The notes under the pieces are model-generated. The model was not told where the DNA came from. It searched no databases and worked only from the letters and a program-made list of their open reading frames with translations. Below are positions 1 to 5,764 of a DNA stretch of 5,764 nt, piece by piece. The translations under genes and the position numbers were made by a program. Within the stretch, counting starts at the first letter, position 1; each line of letters starts with the position of its first letter. This DNA is from Pirellulaceae bacterium (GTDB lineage Bacteria > Planctomycetota > Planctomycetia > Pirellulales > Pirellulaceae), in NCBI GenBank assembly GCA_020846515.1, contig JADLDX010000687.1, positions 1-5,764 on the forward strand, read 5' to 3'.

Positions 1-353
1 TGACCGGTAAAGACATAAGGGGCGATGCGTTTGACTTCAACCTTGGTGATCCCCATTAGATCCCAGATGTTGACGATGATCTCTGGGTAGCGAACTAGCA
101 AGGTAAAGAGTTCTGGATCGCATTCAATGGTTTGTGTGGGCAAGCGACGAAAGAAGCTGGGACGTTCGACGACCCCGCGAATATTTTCGGCTGCCGAGCC
201 GGTGATACGGGCAAATGGGATGCGCTCGACCGCGTTGGCTTGAGCAGCGGCACCAGATGCCGAATCTCTCAGCCAAGGCTCGACAGCGCCAGCAAAAGAA
301 CTCCCCAATCCGCTCACGCAAATCAGGAGTCCTATTAGCAGACTTACCCGCAT
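1..353 (-). CDS. Exported protein of unknown function, N-terminal part
   Basis: The reading frame is open from an ATG at 353-351 to the left edge, giving 117 residues with no stop; the C-terminus lies outside the window. The first 23 residues form a clear Sec signal peptide: a short basic start (MR), a hydrophobic core (LLIGLLICVSGLG) and a likely cleavage after Ala-Gly-Ala (residues 21-23). The Cys at 12 is not in a lipobox, so a lipoprotein is unlikely. The mature part has a Ser/Ala-rich stretch and then a well-ordered section with motifs such as RITGSAAENIRG, PSFFRRLPTQTIECD and NIWDLMGIT. It resembles conserved exported planctomycete proteins I cannot name; that is recall, not a search. 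The start is supported by GTGAG seven bases upstream. An in-frame GTG at 365-363 would add four residues and cannot be excluded. It lies downstream of cysE on the same strand. No enzymatic motif is visible and the function is unknown. Confidence 0.82.
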   Translation of the reverse strand, partial: MRVSLLIGLLICVSGLGSSFAGAVEPWLRDSASGAAAQANAVERIPFARITGSAAENIRGVVERPSFFRRLPTQTIECDPELFTLLVRYPEIIVNIWDLMGITKVEVKRIAPYVFTG

Positions 354-369
354 CTGATGGCTCACGTAG

Positions 370-453
370 TTAGCGCAAAATGCCTCCGCCCCCGACAATC
401 ACGCGAGCAGTTTCGGGCGCGCACAATTGGTTTGTGTATTCATCGGTCGCCAT
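370..453 (-). CDS. Possible 27-residue small ORF upstream of the exported protein
   Basis: An ATG at 453-451 opens a 27-codon frame closed by TAA at 372-370, in the 155-bp gap between cysE and the exported-protein gene and on the same strand. The peptide begins MATDEYTNQLC and ends in a Gly-rich RVIVGGGGILR. The stop is only 4 bases before an in-frame GTG of the next gene and 16 bases before its ATG, an arrangement that would allow translational coupling or a leader-peptide role. The ribosome site is weak: AGG lies two bases before the ATG and GAAG about seven bases before. The composition looks protein-like, but a frame this short can arise by chance. Function unknown. Confidence 0.3.
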   Translation of the reverse strand: MATDEYTNQLCAPETARVIVGGGGILR

Positions 454-508
454 GGCCTGTCTTCACTACTCGTTTTGGACCAAGCAATGGGGCTTTTGTC
501 GCACTGGC

Positions 509-1471
509 TTAGATTTGGTAGTTGGCCTCTGGCGCCATTTCATCGGGCAGGCGCACCCGCAGCTTGGGCTTCTCCAAGACGACTGTCGTTTTAGGGGCCA
601 CGCTGCTCGTGATCCACACGGAAGAACCAATAATGCTCTCCGCACCCACCACGGTTTTGCCACCGAGAATAGTAGCATTAGCGTAGATCACCACGCGATC
701 TTCGATGGTCGGGTGTCGCTTTTGACCGCGGATCAATTGACCATCCGCGTCGGTTGGAAAACTGAGCGCGCCCAGCGTGACACCTTGATAAATCTTCACG
801 CGCTCACCAATATCGCAAGTCTCGCCGATCACGACGCCGGTACCGTGATCAATAAAGAAGTACTCACCTATGCTGGCGCCAGGATTGATATCAATGCCGG
901 TCTGTTGATGGGCCCATTCGGTCATCATGCGTGGGATAAAGGGCACGCCCAGCTCCCGCAGCGCGTGAGCTATGCGATAAACGGTGATGGCTTCCAAACC
1001 AGGGTAGCAGAAGATGATTTCGTCGCGACTGCTGACCGACGGATCGCCATCAAAGGCTGCCTCGACGTCGGTTGCTAGCATTTTGCGAAGCCTGGGAATC
1101 TGCTCGAGAAAATGGATAGCAATCGCCTGGCCCTTGGCTTCGTAATCGACTTGATTTTCACATTCGCTTTTGCGATTGCGGACGCGATCCTCATGCTGCA
1201 AGGCGCGCGCGATCTGCTGCGTTAGTTTGTCGTGCAAGCCATCGATGAGGTTGCCGACATGATAGGTCACGTTACCGATGTGCAAGCCTTCACGGCGGCG
1301 AAACCCTGGATAGAGGATGTCCTTGAGATCATCCAGAATGCCAACGACTACTTCGTATTTTGGTAGAGGGCAATGGCCCAGATGATTGATGCGATCTTCT
1401 TTGGTGTAAGTCGCCACGATGGCGGCGGTCAAGTTCGGCAACTGCTCTTTGCGATGTAAGTCCGATGCCAT
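509..1471 (-). CDS. cysE: Serine O-acetyltransferase (long form)
   Basis: This enzyme transfers acetyl from acetyl-CoA to L-serine, giving O-acetylserine, the committed step of cysteine synthesis in the cytoplasm. The 320 residues comprise a helical N-terminal domain (about 1-180) and a left-handed beta-helix of hexapeptide repeats (about 190-300). Catalytic residues are visible: Asp194 in GIDIN and His209 in [11 protein letters not shown], 15 apart as in the E. coli enzyme (Asp143/His158), and His253 in KRHPTIED. The loop between GALS and KRHPT is about nine residues longer than in E. coli CysE, as in a longer-form SAT branch. The protein ends in NYQI; a C-terminal Ile is what inserts into the O-acetylserine sulfhydrylase active site in the cysteine synthase complex. 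Start choice: GGAG at 1483-1480 lies eight bases before the ATG at 1471. A GTG at 1480 would add three residues but overlaps that site. No cysK is in the window. The family call is firm. Confidence 0.93.
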   Translation of the reverse strand: MASDLHRKEQLPNLTAAIVATYTKEDRINHLGHCPLPKYEVVVGILDDLKDILYPGFRRREGLHIGNVTYHVGNLIDGLHDKLTQQIARALQHEDRVRNRKSECENQVDYEAKGQAIAIHFLEQIPRLRKMLATDVEAAFDGDPSVSSRDEIIFCYPGLEAITVYRIAHALRELGVPFIPRMMTEWAHQQTGIDINPGASIGEYFFIDHGTGVVIGETCDIGERVKIYQGVTLGALSFPTDADGQLIRGQKRHPTIEDRVVIYANATILGGKTVVGAESIIGSSVWITSSVAPKTTVVLEKPKLRVRLPDEMAPEANYQI

Positions 1472-1475
1472 GTTG

Positions 1476-1483
1476 CTCACTCC
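1476..1483 (-). promoter_or_regulatory. Ribosome binding site of cysE
   Basis: On the minus strand the sequence is GGAGTGAG followed by CAAC and the ATG at 1471-1469. The GGAG core is eight bases from that ATG, which is ideal spacing. The upstream in-frame GTG at 1480-1478 begins on the last G of this core, so the site argues for the ATG as the true start. Confidence 0.7.
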
Positions 1484-1511
1484 GCATCTGTGGCTCGTGG
1501 AACTGGGGATA

Positions 1512-1525
1512 CCGAATCAATTCGG
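1512..1525. promoter_or_regulatory. Palindrome in the cysE leader
   Basis: CCGAAT-CA-ATTCGG is a perfect 6-2-6 inverted repeat about 40 bp upstream of the cysE ATG. Its position fits an operator or a small leader structure. No matching -35/-10 pair is convincing nearby, and an inverted repeat this short can occur by chance. Confidence 0.3.
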
Positions 1526-1607
1526 CAGGCATAGCTCGCAAATCCAGCCACTCTGCCCGAAGCAATACATCTTACCCAATCCACCATATACCCGGGAGGT
1601 CGACGAG

Positions 1608-1701
1608 ACTCGTTTAACAGTCAGCCGTAGGCGTACTCGTTTAACAGTCAGCCGCAGGCGTACCCGTTTTACAGTCAGCCGTAGGCGTACTCGGCGTACT
1701 C
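1608..1701. repeat. 27-bp direct repeat array, three full units plus a fragment
   Basis: Three head-to-tail units lie at 1608-1634, 1635-1661 and 1662-1688 with no spacer. Each starts ACTCGTTTAACAGTCAGCC (third unit: ACCCGTTTTACAG) and ends in GTAGGCGT or GCAGGCGT. Units 1 and 3 carry GCCGTAGGC, unit 2 GCCGCAGGC. A truncated fourth unit keeps only the last nine bases, so GGCGTACTC is repeated at 1684-1692 and 1693-1701. The unit is 27 bp, a multiple of three, so it keeps frames open and produces spurious Arg-rich reading frames (repeating TVSRRRT). The array is intergenic, between the dehydrogenase stop and the cysE start. With no spacers it is not a CRISPR. A REP-like intergenic repeat is the closest general class. 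Confidence 0.9.
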
Positions 1702-1736
1702 TGTCTTACCGCCGCATGCCCAAGCCTGAATATCCA

Positions 1737-1764
1737 GTACGCCTGCGGCTGACTGTTAAACGAG
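1737..1764. repeat. Inverted copy of the 27-bp repeat
   Basis: These 28 bases are the exact reverse complement of 1636-1663 (second unit of the direct array). The two arms can form a 28-bp perfect stem around a 73-base loop, in RNA from either strand. This copy begins three bases downstream of the dehydrogenase TGA on the minus strand, so in that transcript it is the first thing after the stop codon. It could protect or end the message, but no T-tract follows the distal arm, so it is not a standard intrinsic terminator. Confidence 0.9.
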
Positions 1765-1767
1765 GTT

Positions 1768-2811
1768 TCAGTCGCCCTTGACGACTAGCAGAGCCTTGGC
1801 GATCTGGCCGGAGTGCATGGTCTCGAAGGCAGTTTCCCACTGGGACAAGGACCATCGCCCGCCTACGATTTTGTTGACATCTAAAGCACCGCTCGCCAAG
1901 AGGACAAGTACGCGTTCCCAAATGGCCCAGGTATGCGAAAAACTACCTTGCAGTGTCACGTTCTTTTGCACAATTGGATCCAACGAGAAGTCGACTGGAG
2001 CGCGCCCCCAGCCTACTTTGCTAATCCAGCCGGCTGGCCGAACGACATCGACGGCCACGCGCAGTGTGGCTGAGATGCCGGCCGCATCGACCACCCCTTC
2101 GCAGCCCAAGCCATCTCGCGCACGAGCCCATTTGTCGGCATCGCTAACGTCGATCGCCTCACACCCTAACTCTTCTGCCAATTTCAAACGCACGGCATCG
2201 CGGGCGATACCGGCCACGGCCACTTCAGCACCGCGCAGTTTGGCAATGGCACCGCACAACAGGCCGATCGGACCGGGGCCCAAGACTAAGACACGATCGC
2301 CCGGCAGTACCGTCACGTTGCTGGCCACGGCGCTGAAGGCAACACAACATGGTTCGGTCAAGGCTGCGGTCGTCAGCGGCAGATCCTTGGGTACATGATG
2401 CAAACAGCGCGCGGGTACTTTGACATGGGTCGTCATGGCGCCATCGACACCATAGCCAAAACCTTTGCGCGATGGGTCCAGGTTGTAACGACCGACTCGC
2501 GCTAACGGGCTCTCGGGGTTGATCACGGCTGCGGTTTCGCTCACCACGCGATCACCTTCTCGAAAGCTTTTGATGTTCGCGCCTGTCTTCACCACGCGAC
2601 CTGAGAATTCATGCCCCAAGATGACAGGGTAGTTCACCGGCCAGCTATGTTCGGCTGTCCATTGATGCAAATCGCTACCGCACACACCTACGGCGGCAAC
2701 TTCCAGCAACACATCGTCCGCGCCGATTTCAGGCAGCGGCACTTCGCGCAGTTCGACCGAATGCGATTGTGGAGCAAAGTTTACGATAGCGGGTTGCAGA
2801 ACTGTACTCAT
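1768..2811 (-). CDS. Zinc-type medium-chain (alcohol/polyol) dehydrogenase lacking the structural-zinc cysteines
   Basis: This is a 347-residue MDR-superfamily NAD(P)-dependent dehydrogenase, nearest in pattern to sorbitol/galactitol-phosphate/threonine dehydrogenases; the substrate is not fixed by sequence. The GroES-like catalytic domain has the catalytic zinc set Cys44 (GVCGSD), His67-Glu68 (GHEFSG) and Glu153 (TEPCC). The Rossmann fold shows VLVLGPGPIG (174-183). The oddity is the lobe at 98-112. Family members usually have four Cys spaced C-x2-C-x2-C-x7-C there; here the same positions are Asn98, Ser101, Ala104 and Asp112, with flanks (ETAAVI, GRYNL, PSRKGFGYG) intact. Structural zinc is therefore probably absent while the catalytic zinc is kept. 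Start: ATG at 2811-2809, with GAGGA a rather distant 13 bases upstream; the frame extends to a TTG at 2859, but the added residues look non-native. It follows the HUMPS-type gene on the same strand after 128 bp and may share its pathway (inference). Confidence 0.93.
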   Translation of the reverse strand: MSTVLQPAIVNFAPQSHSVELREVPLPEIGADDVLLEVAAVGVCGSDLHQWTAEHSWPVNYPVILGHEFSGRVVKTGANIKSFREGDRVVSETAAVINPESPLARVGRYNLDPSRKGFGYGVDGAMTTHVKVPARCLHHVPKDLPLTTAALTEPCCVAFSAVASNVTVLPGDRVLVLGPGPIGLLCGAIAKLRGAEVAVAGIARDAVRLKLAEELGCEAIDVSDADKWARARDGLGCEGVVDAAGISATLRVAVDVVRPAGWISKVGWGRAPVDFSLDPIVQKNVTLQGSFSHTWAIWERVLVLLASGALDVNKIVGGRWSLSQWETAFETMHSGQIAKALLVVKGD

Positions 2812-2862
2812 GAGTGAAATCGAATCCTCGGGTCGTGAGAAGGTACGGCTGGGAAACAAAAA

Positions 2863-2868
2863 ATTATA
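2863..2868 (-). promoter_or_regulatory. Candidate -10 box for the dehydrogenase gene
   Basis: The minus strand reads GCG-TATAAT-TTTTTG here, a perfect -10 hexamer about 50 bases upstream of the dehydrogenase ATG. A transcript would start near 2856. No good -35 is visible at 16-18 bp, and the upstream TG is one base off the extended -10 position. It suggests the dehydrogenase can be transcribed separately from the upstream gene. Confidence 0.4.
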
Positions 2869-2887
2869 CGCACATGGACTAGTTCAG

Positions 2888-2910
2888 CAGCCGGACGCTT
2901 CGACCGGCTG
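2888..2910 (-). terminator. Stem-loop after the HUMPS-type gene
   Basis: CAGCCGG and CCGGCTG form a seven-base-pair GC-rich stem around a nine-base loop, 29 bases after the TAA of the upstream gene on the minus strand. The nearest T-run (TTTTTTG) begins about 25 bases beyond the stem and overlaps the -10 box, so this is not a canonical intrinsic terminator. It could attenuate read-through or stabilise the upstream message. Confidence 0.35.
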
Positions 2911-2939
2911 GACGGCCCTCGTGCCGCTAAGACTGGAGA

Positions 2940-3650
<711 letters not shown>

Positions 3651-3656
3651 GTGAAG

Positions 3657-3662
3657 CTCCTC
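3657..3662 (-). promoter_or_regulatory. Ribosome binding site fixing a TTG start
   Basis: GAGGAG on the minus strand is followed by CTTCAC and then the TTG at 3650-3648. The six-base spacing and strong match make TTG the likely initiation codon of the HUMPS-type gene, and no in-frame ATG lies suitably near. Confidence 0.75.
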
Positions 3663-3696
3663 AGAAATGTAGGCCAGGTAAGTTGTGATCGGTTCT

Positions 3697-3710
3697 GAAT
3701 GCTGGCATTC
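3697..3710. promoter_or_regulatory. Palindrome in the divergent HUMPS/corA spacer
   Basis: GAATGC-TG-GCATTC is a perfect 6-2-6 inverted repeat near the middle of the 93-bp spacer, 46 bp from the TTG of the leftward gene and 33 bp from the corA ATG. It is placed where a dimeric regulator could affect one or both genes. Both promoters must lie in or near this spacer, but I cannot assign -35/-10 boxes with confidence. Confidence 0.35.
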
Positions 3711-3743
3711 TAACCAAAAATAGAACTACGAAGAAAGCCTGCC

Positions 3744-4844
3744 ATGGTCATCAAACCGACTCGTCGTCATCGCAATTCGCACAATCAACGCCGGCGAGTG
3801 AAGCCTGGGACGCCACCGGGCACAATTGCGCCAGATCCCAATGCCCAGGCCACGAAAATTCGTGTCATGGCTTACAGTCCCGCAGCCATTCACGAAACGG
3901 ACATTCAAAACGTCGATCAGCTAAAACCGCTCCTACAGCACTGGCCCGTAACCTGGATCGATGTCACCGGTTTGGGCACTGCCCAAACGATTCAAGAACT
4001 TGGCCAGTTGTTCCAACTTCATCCGCTGGCCATGGAAGATGTGGTCAACGTCCATCAACGCGCCAAGCTGGAGACGTACACGGATCATTTGTTCATCGTC
4101 TCGCGCATGTGCAACCCCGAAGATGACGTGCGTACCGAACAGATCAGTCTGTTCCTAAGGCAGGGAGTGCTACTGACCTTTCAAGAACGGCCGGGCGATT
4201 GTTGGAACCCGGTGCGTGAGCGCCTCCGTCAAGCTCGCGGACGCATTCGAAACTCCTCGGTCGACTACCTGGCCTATACGCTGATGGATGCCATCGTCGA
4301 TAGTTACTTCCCAATGGTCGACTCGCTGAGCGACCGGCTGGATCAACTGGACGACGAAGTTACCGCCAGGGCGGACAATTCTCAGATGCACCGCGTCCAT
4401 GATTTGCGCGGTCAATTGCTAGCACTGCGCAGAGCTATACGACCGCATCGTGAAATGATCAACGAATTGACGCGCGAAGACGTGGCCCTCATCTCGCCGG
4501 AAACGCGAGTCTTCTTTCGTGACTGTTACGACCATGTCATCCAAGTGATTGATCTAGTCGATACCTACCGCGAACTGACCGCCGACGTCCGTGACTTTTA
4601 CATGTCATCGGTTAGCAATCGCATGAACGAGATCATGAAGGTGCTGACCATCATCGCCACCATCTTCATGCCGCTGAGTTTTATTGCGGGCGTTTATGGC
4701 ATGAACTTTAATCCCAACATACCATGGAACATGCCCGAGTTGAACTTGCCGTTCGGTTACCCGCTGGCTCTGCTAGCCATGGTGGCGACGGCGCTCGCGT
4801 TCCTGTGGTATTTCAAACGCAAAGGCTGGATCTTCACCAACTAA
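3744..4844 (+). CDS. corA: CorA-family magnesium/cobalt transporter
   Basis: This inner-membrane channel protein takes up Mg2+ (also Co2+/Ni2+ in characterised members) as a homopentamer. It has 366 residues, against about 316 in E. coli and 351 in Thermotoga. The first 22 residues form a very basic tail (RRHRNSHNQRRRVK). The large cytoplasmic alpha/beta and helical-stalk domain follows, with the HPLAMEDVVN motif and a long helical stretch (about 195-297). Two C-terminal membrane helices lie at about 298-317 and 338-356, with the diagnostic YGMN (318-321) at the end of the first and MPEL (330-333) in the connecting loop. A short basic tail (KRKGWIFTN) ends the protein inside the cell. The start is the first ATG in frame; the ribosome site (GAAGAAAG) is weak. 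It is divergent from the HUMPS gene. No M-box or other metal riboswitch can exist in the short leader. Confidence 0.96.
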   Translation: MVIKPTRRHRNSHNQRRRVKPGTPPGTIAPDPNAQATKIRVMAYSPAAIHETDIQNVDQLKPLLQHWPVTWIDVTGLGTAQTIQELGQLFQLHPLAMEDVVNVHQRAKLETYTDHLFIVSRMCNPEDDVRTEQISLFLRQGVLLTFQERPGDCWNPVRERLRQARGRIRNSSVDYLAYTLMDAIVDSYFPMVDSLSDRLDQLDDEVTARADNSQMHRVHDLRGQLLALRRAIRPHREMINELTREDVALISPETRVFFRDCYDHVIQVIDLVDTYRELTADVRDFYMSSVSNRMNEIMKVLTIIATIFMPLSFIAGVYGMNFNPNIPWNMPELNLPFGYPLALLAMVATALAFLWYFKRKGWIFTN

Positions 4845-4900
4845 GGTCGCGAAAACCGGACGCTAACGCGCTGCGGCTGATCCATTGCTCTTGCCTCAAA

Positions 4901-4928
4901 CTACGCAATTTGCGATAGGTGGACCTAT
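4901..4928. promoter_or_regulatory. Adjacent palindromes downstream of corA
   Basis: Two dyads lie in the 135-bp gap between corA and the next rightward gene: CGCAA-T-TTGCG (4904-4914, its outer CTA and TAG also complementary with one bulged base) and ATAGGT-GG-ACCTAT (4915-4928). The loops of one and two bases are too tight for ordinary RNA hairpins and there is no T-tract, so a DNA-binding site is more plausible than a terminator. The rest of the gap shows no clear signal. Confidence 0.3.
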
Positions 4929-4979
4929 GGGATAAACGAATGCTGATTGGGAAAGTGTGTTAATCAGGGTTGACCAAGG

Positions 4980-5764
4980 ATGCCGACATCGACGACGGGC
5001 AAAATAAAGCTCTCCGGCTTCGACCAGCGCAGTGGAAAACCAGCCACAGCCTCAACGCCCCCTGCCCAGCCACGTACCCACGGTTCCCAACCCGCCGCGC
5101 CCGGTCGCGCCGCCAGCCCGTCTAATTCAACAGCTAACTCTAAGTCTGCATCAACTGCTACAGAAACGACAAAAACGGGCAACCAGTCAGCATCGTTATT
5201 GCCGGGCGGACCATGGCTTTGGTGTTTGATGGGTCTGGCAATCGGCTTGAGCGTTTGGTTAGGCGGTCGAAGCTATCTGCGAGCAACCCTGGCCACCCAG
5301 TTGGCCGAGGCTGAAACGGAGCAAGCGGCCTTGCAGTCGATCGATGCTTTGTTGCGATTGGACGCCGATGCCTCGATCGAAGTCTCGCGCAGTCTCGCAC
5401 ATCCCGAATTCATGGTAGCCAACGCTGCCTTTCGCGCCTTGGGTGGTCAACTGGATGCGTGGGCCAAACTGGAGCCTGACGAACGTCTGCGTCGGATGCA
5501 ACAAGTCATTACGGAACTGGATCGCATACCACCGGACATCGATCAAGACCATCGCATCCTGATCACGGGGCTGACCTCGCGCATCTATGCCGATGCCCTC
5601 AGCAACCGTGAAGAAGGCGCCGCTCTTTTACTAGACGGTTGTCGACGTATCCTAGCGCGAGCCGAACCCAATCTGGCCGCCACCCGCATCGCTCGACTGG
5701 AGCAAATTGCACCCGGCCCCAACGTACTGCGTCGCGACCAGTCCGACACATTTTCGGATGAACA
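4980..5764 (+). CDS. Single-span membrane protein of unknown function, N-terminal part
   Basis: An ATG at 4980, nine bases after an in-frame TGA, opens a frame that continues to the right edge; 261 residues are visible and the C-terminus is missing. Residues 1-76 are low-complexity, rich in Pro, Ala, Ser and Thr with scattered Lys/Arg, and likely disordered in the cytoplasm. Residues about 78-96 (PWLWCLMGLAIGLSVWLGG) form one transmembrane helix. The remainder is predicted outside the membrane and strongly helical, with heptad-like QLAEAETEQAALQSI and a HEAT-like pattern around SRSLAHPEFMVANAAFRALG, followed by acidic/basic helices up to the edge. AGGG lies ten bases before the ATG, and a closer AAGG abuts it. 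It follows corA on the same strand after 135 bp. I recognise no catalytic motif; the layout suggests a scaffold or envelope protein. Strong protein-like codon structure supports it being real. Confidence 0.82.
   Translation, partial: MPTSTTGKIKLSGFDQRSGKPATASTPPAQPRTHGSQPAAPGRAASPSNSTANSKSASTATETTKTGNQSASLLPGGPWLWCLMGLAIGLSVWLGGRSYLRATLATQLAEAETEQAALQSIDALLRLDADASIEVSRSLAHPEFMVANAAFRALGGQLDAWAKLEPDERLRRMQQVITELDRIPPDIDQDHRILITGLTSRIYADALSNREEGAALLLDGCRRILARAEPNLAATRIARLEQIAPGPNVLRRDQSDTFSDE

Noticed and set aside
380..1078. 232-residue rightward frame
   Set aside because: It lies antisense to cysE, whose catalytic motifs on the other strand are unmistakable.
1329..1565. 78-residue leftward frame overlapping the cysE start
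   Set aside because: Most of it overlaps cysE out of frame, it has no recognisable content, and the good ribosome site serves the cysE ATG.
1608..1701. CRISPR array
   Set aside because: The units abut with no spacers and no cas gene is present.
1608..1764. Insertion-sequence remnant or integron attachment site
   Set aside because: No transposase or integrase fragment, no target duplication and no core-site motif are visible; only the simple repeat is supported.
1419..1781. 120-residue rightward frame with repeating TVSRRRT
   Set aside because: It overlaps the cysE start and is kept open by the 27-bp repeat, whose length is a multiple of three. The Arg-rich repeats mirror the DNA repeat, and there is no ribosome site or domain.
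1778..2398. 206-residue rightward frame
   Set aside because: It is antisense to the dehydrogenase, with a Thr/Ser/Pro/Ala-biased composition typical of a shadow frame.
2812..2859. TTG start extending the dehydrogenase by 16 residues
   Set aside because: The extension (FPSRTFSRPEDS) does not resemble the family N-terminus and would cross the predicted transcription start; the ATG at 2811 gives a normal length.
5032..5400. Short frames on both strands within the right-hand gene
   Set aside because: They are out-of-frame shadows of the open frame starting at 4980, which has a clear membrane helix and runs to the window edge.

Overview
The window looks like a chromosomal segment from a planctomycete, probably of the Rhodopirellula/Pirellulales kind. 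This is inferred from moderate-to-high GC, single genes on mixed strands with long spacers, an exported protein and a single-span membrane protein of the lineage-specific 'hypothetical' sort, and a tandem intergenic repeat of a style I associate with these genomes. None of these is decisive alone, and no rRNA or marker gene is present.

Layout. The left two thirds read leftward. In order of transcription these are: a TTG-started OMP-decarboxylase-superfamily (HUMPS-type) enzyme most like 3-hexulose-6-phosphate synthase (2940-3650); a zinc-type medium-chain dehydrogenase (1768-2811); a 296-bp spacer carrying a 27-bp repeat cluster with an inverted copy; a long-form serine O-acetyltransferase, cysE (509-1471); a possible 27-residue small ORF (370-453); and the N-terminal 117 residues of an exported protein that runs off the left edge (1-353). 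The right third reads rightward: a CorA-type divalent metal transporter (3744-4844), then the first 261 residues of a single-span membrane protein that runs off the right edge (4980-5764). The two edge genes are open at the window boundary.

How the genes fit together. The HUMPS enzyme and the dehydrogenase are adjacent and co-oriented and could act on a common sugar phosphate, but a hairpin and a good -10 hexamer in the 128-bp gap suggest the dehydrogenase may be transcribed separately. cysE makes O-acetylserine for cysteine synthesis, and its C-terminal Ile fits docking to O-acetylserine sulfhydrylase. corA is divergent from the HUMPS gene across a 93-bp spacer with a small palindrome. No functional link ties all the genes together.

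I do not see a defence island, mobile element, CRISPR array or biosynthetic cluster. The points most worth a second look are the dehydrogenase whose structural-zinc cysteines are all replaced at preserved spacing, the mixed specificity residues of the HUMPS enzyme, the repeat cluster able to form a 28-bp perfect stem, and the two uncharacterised edge proteins.
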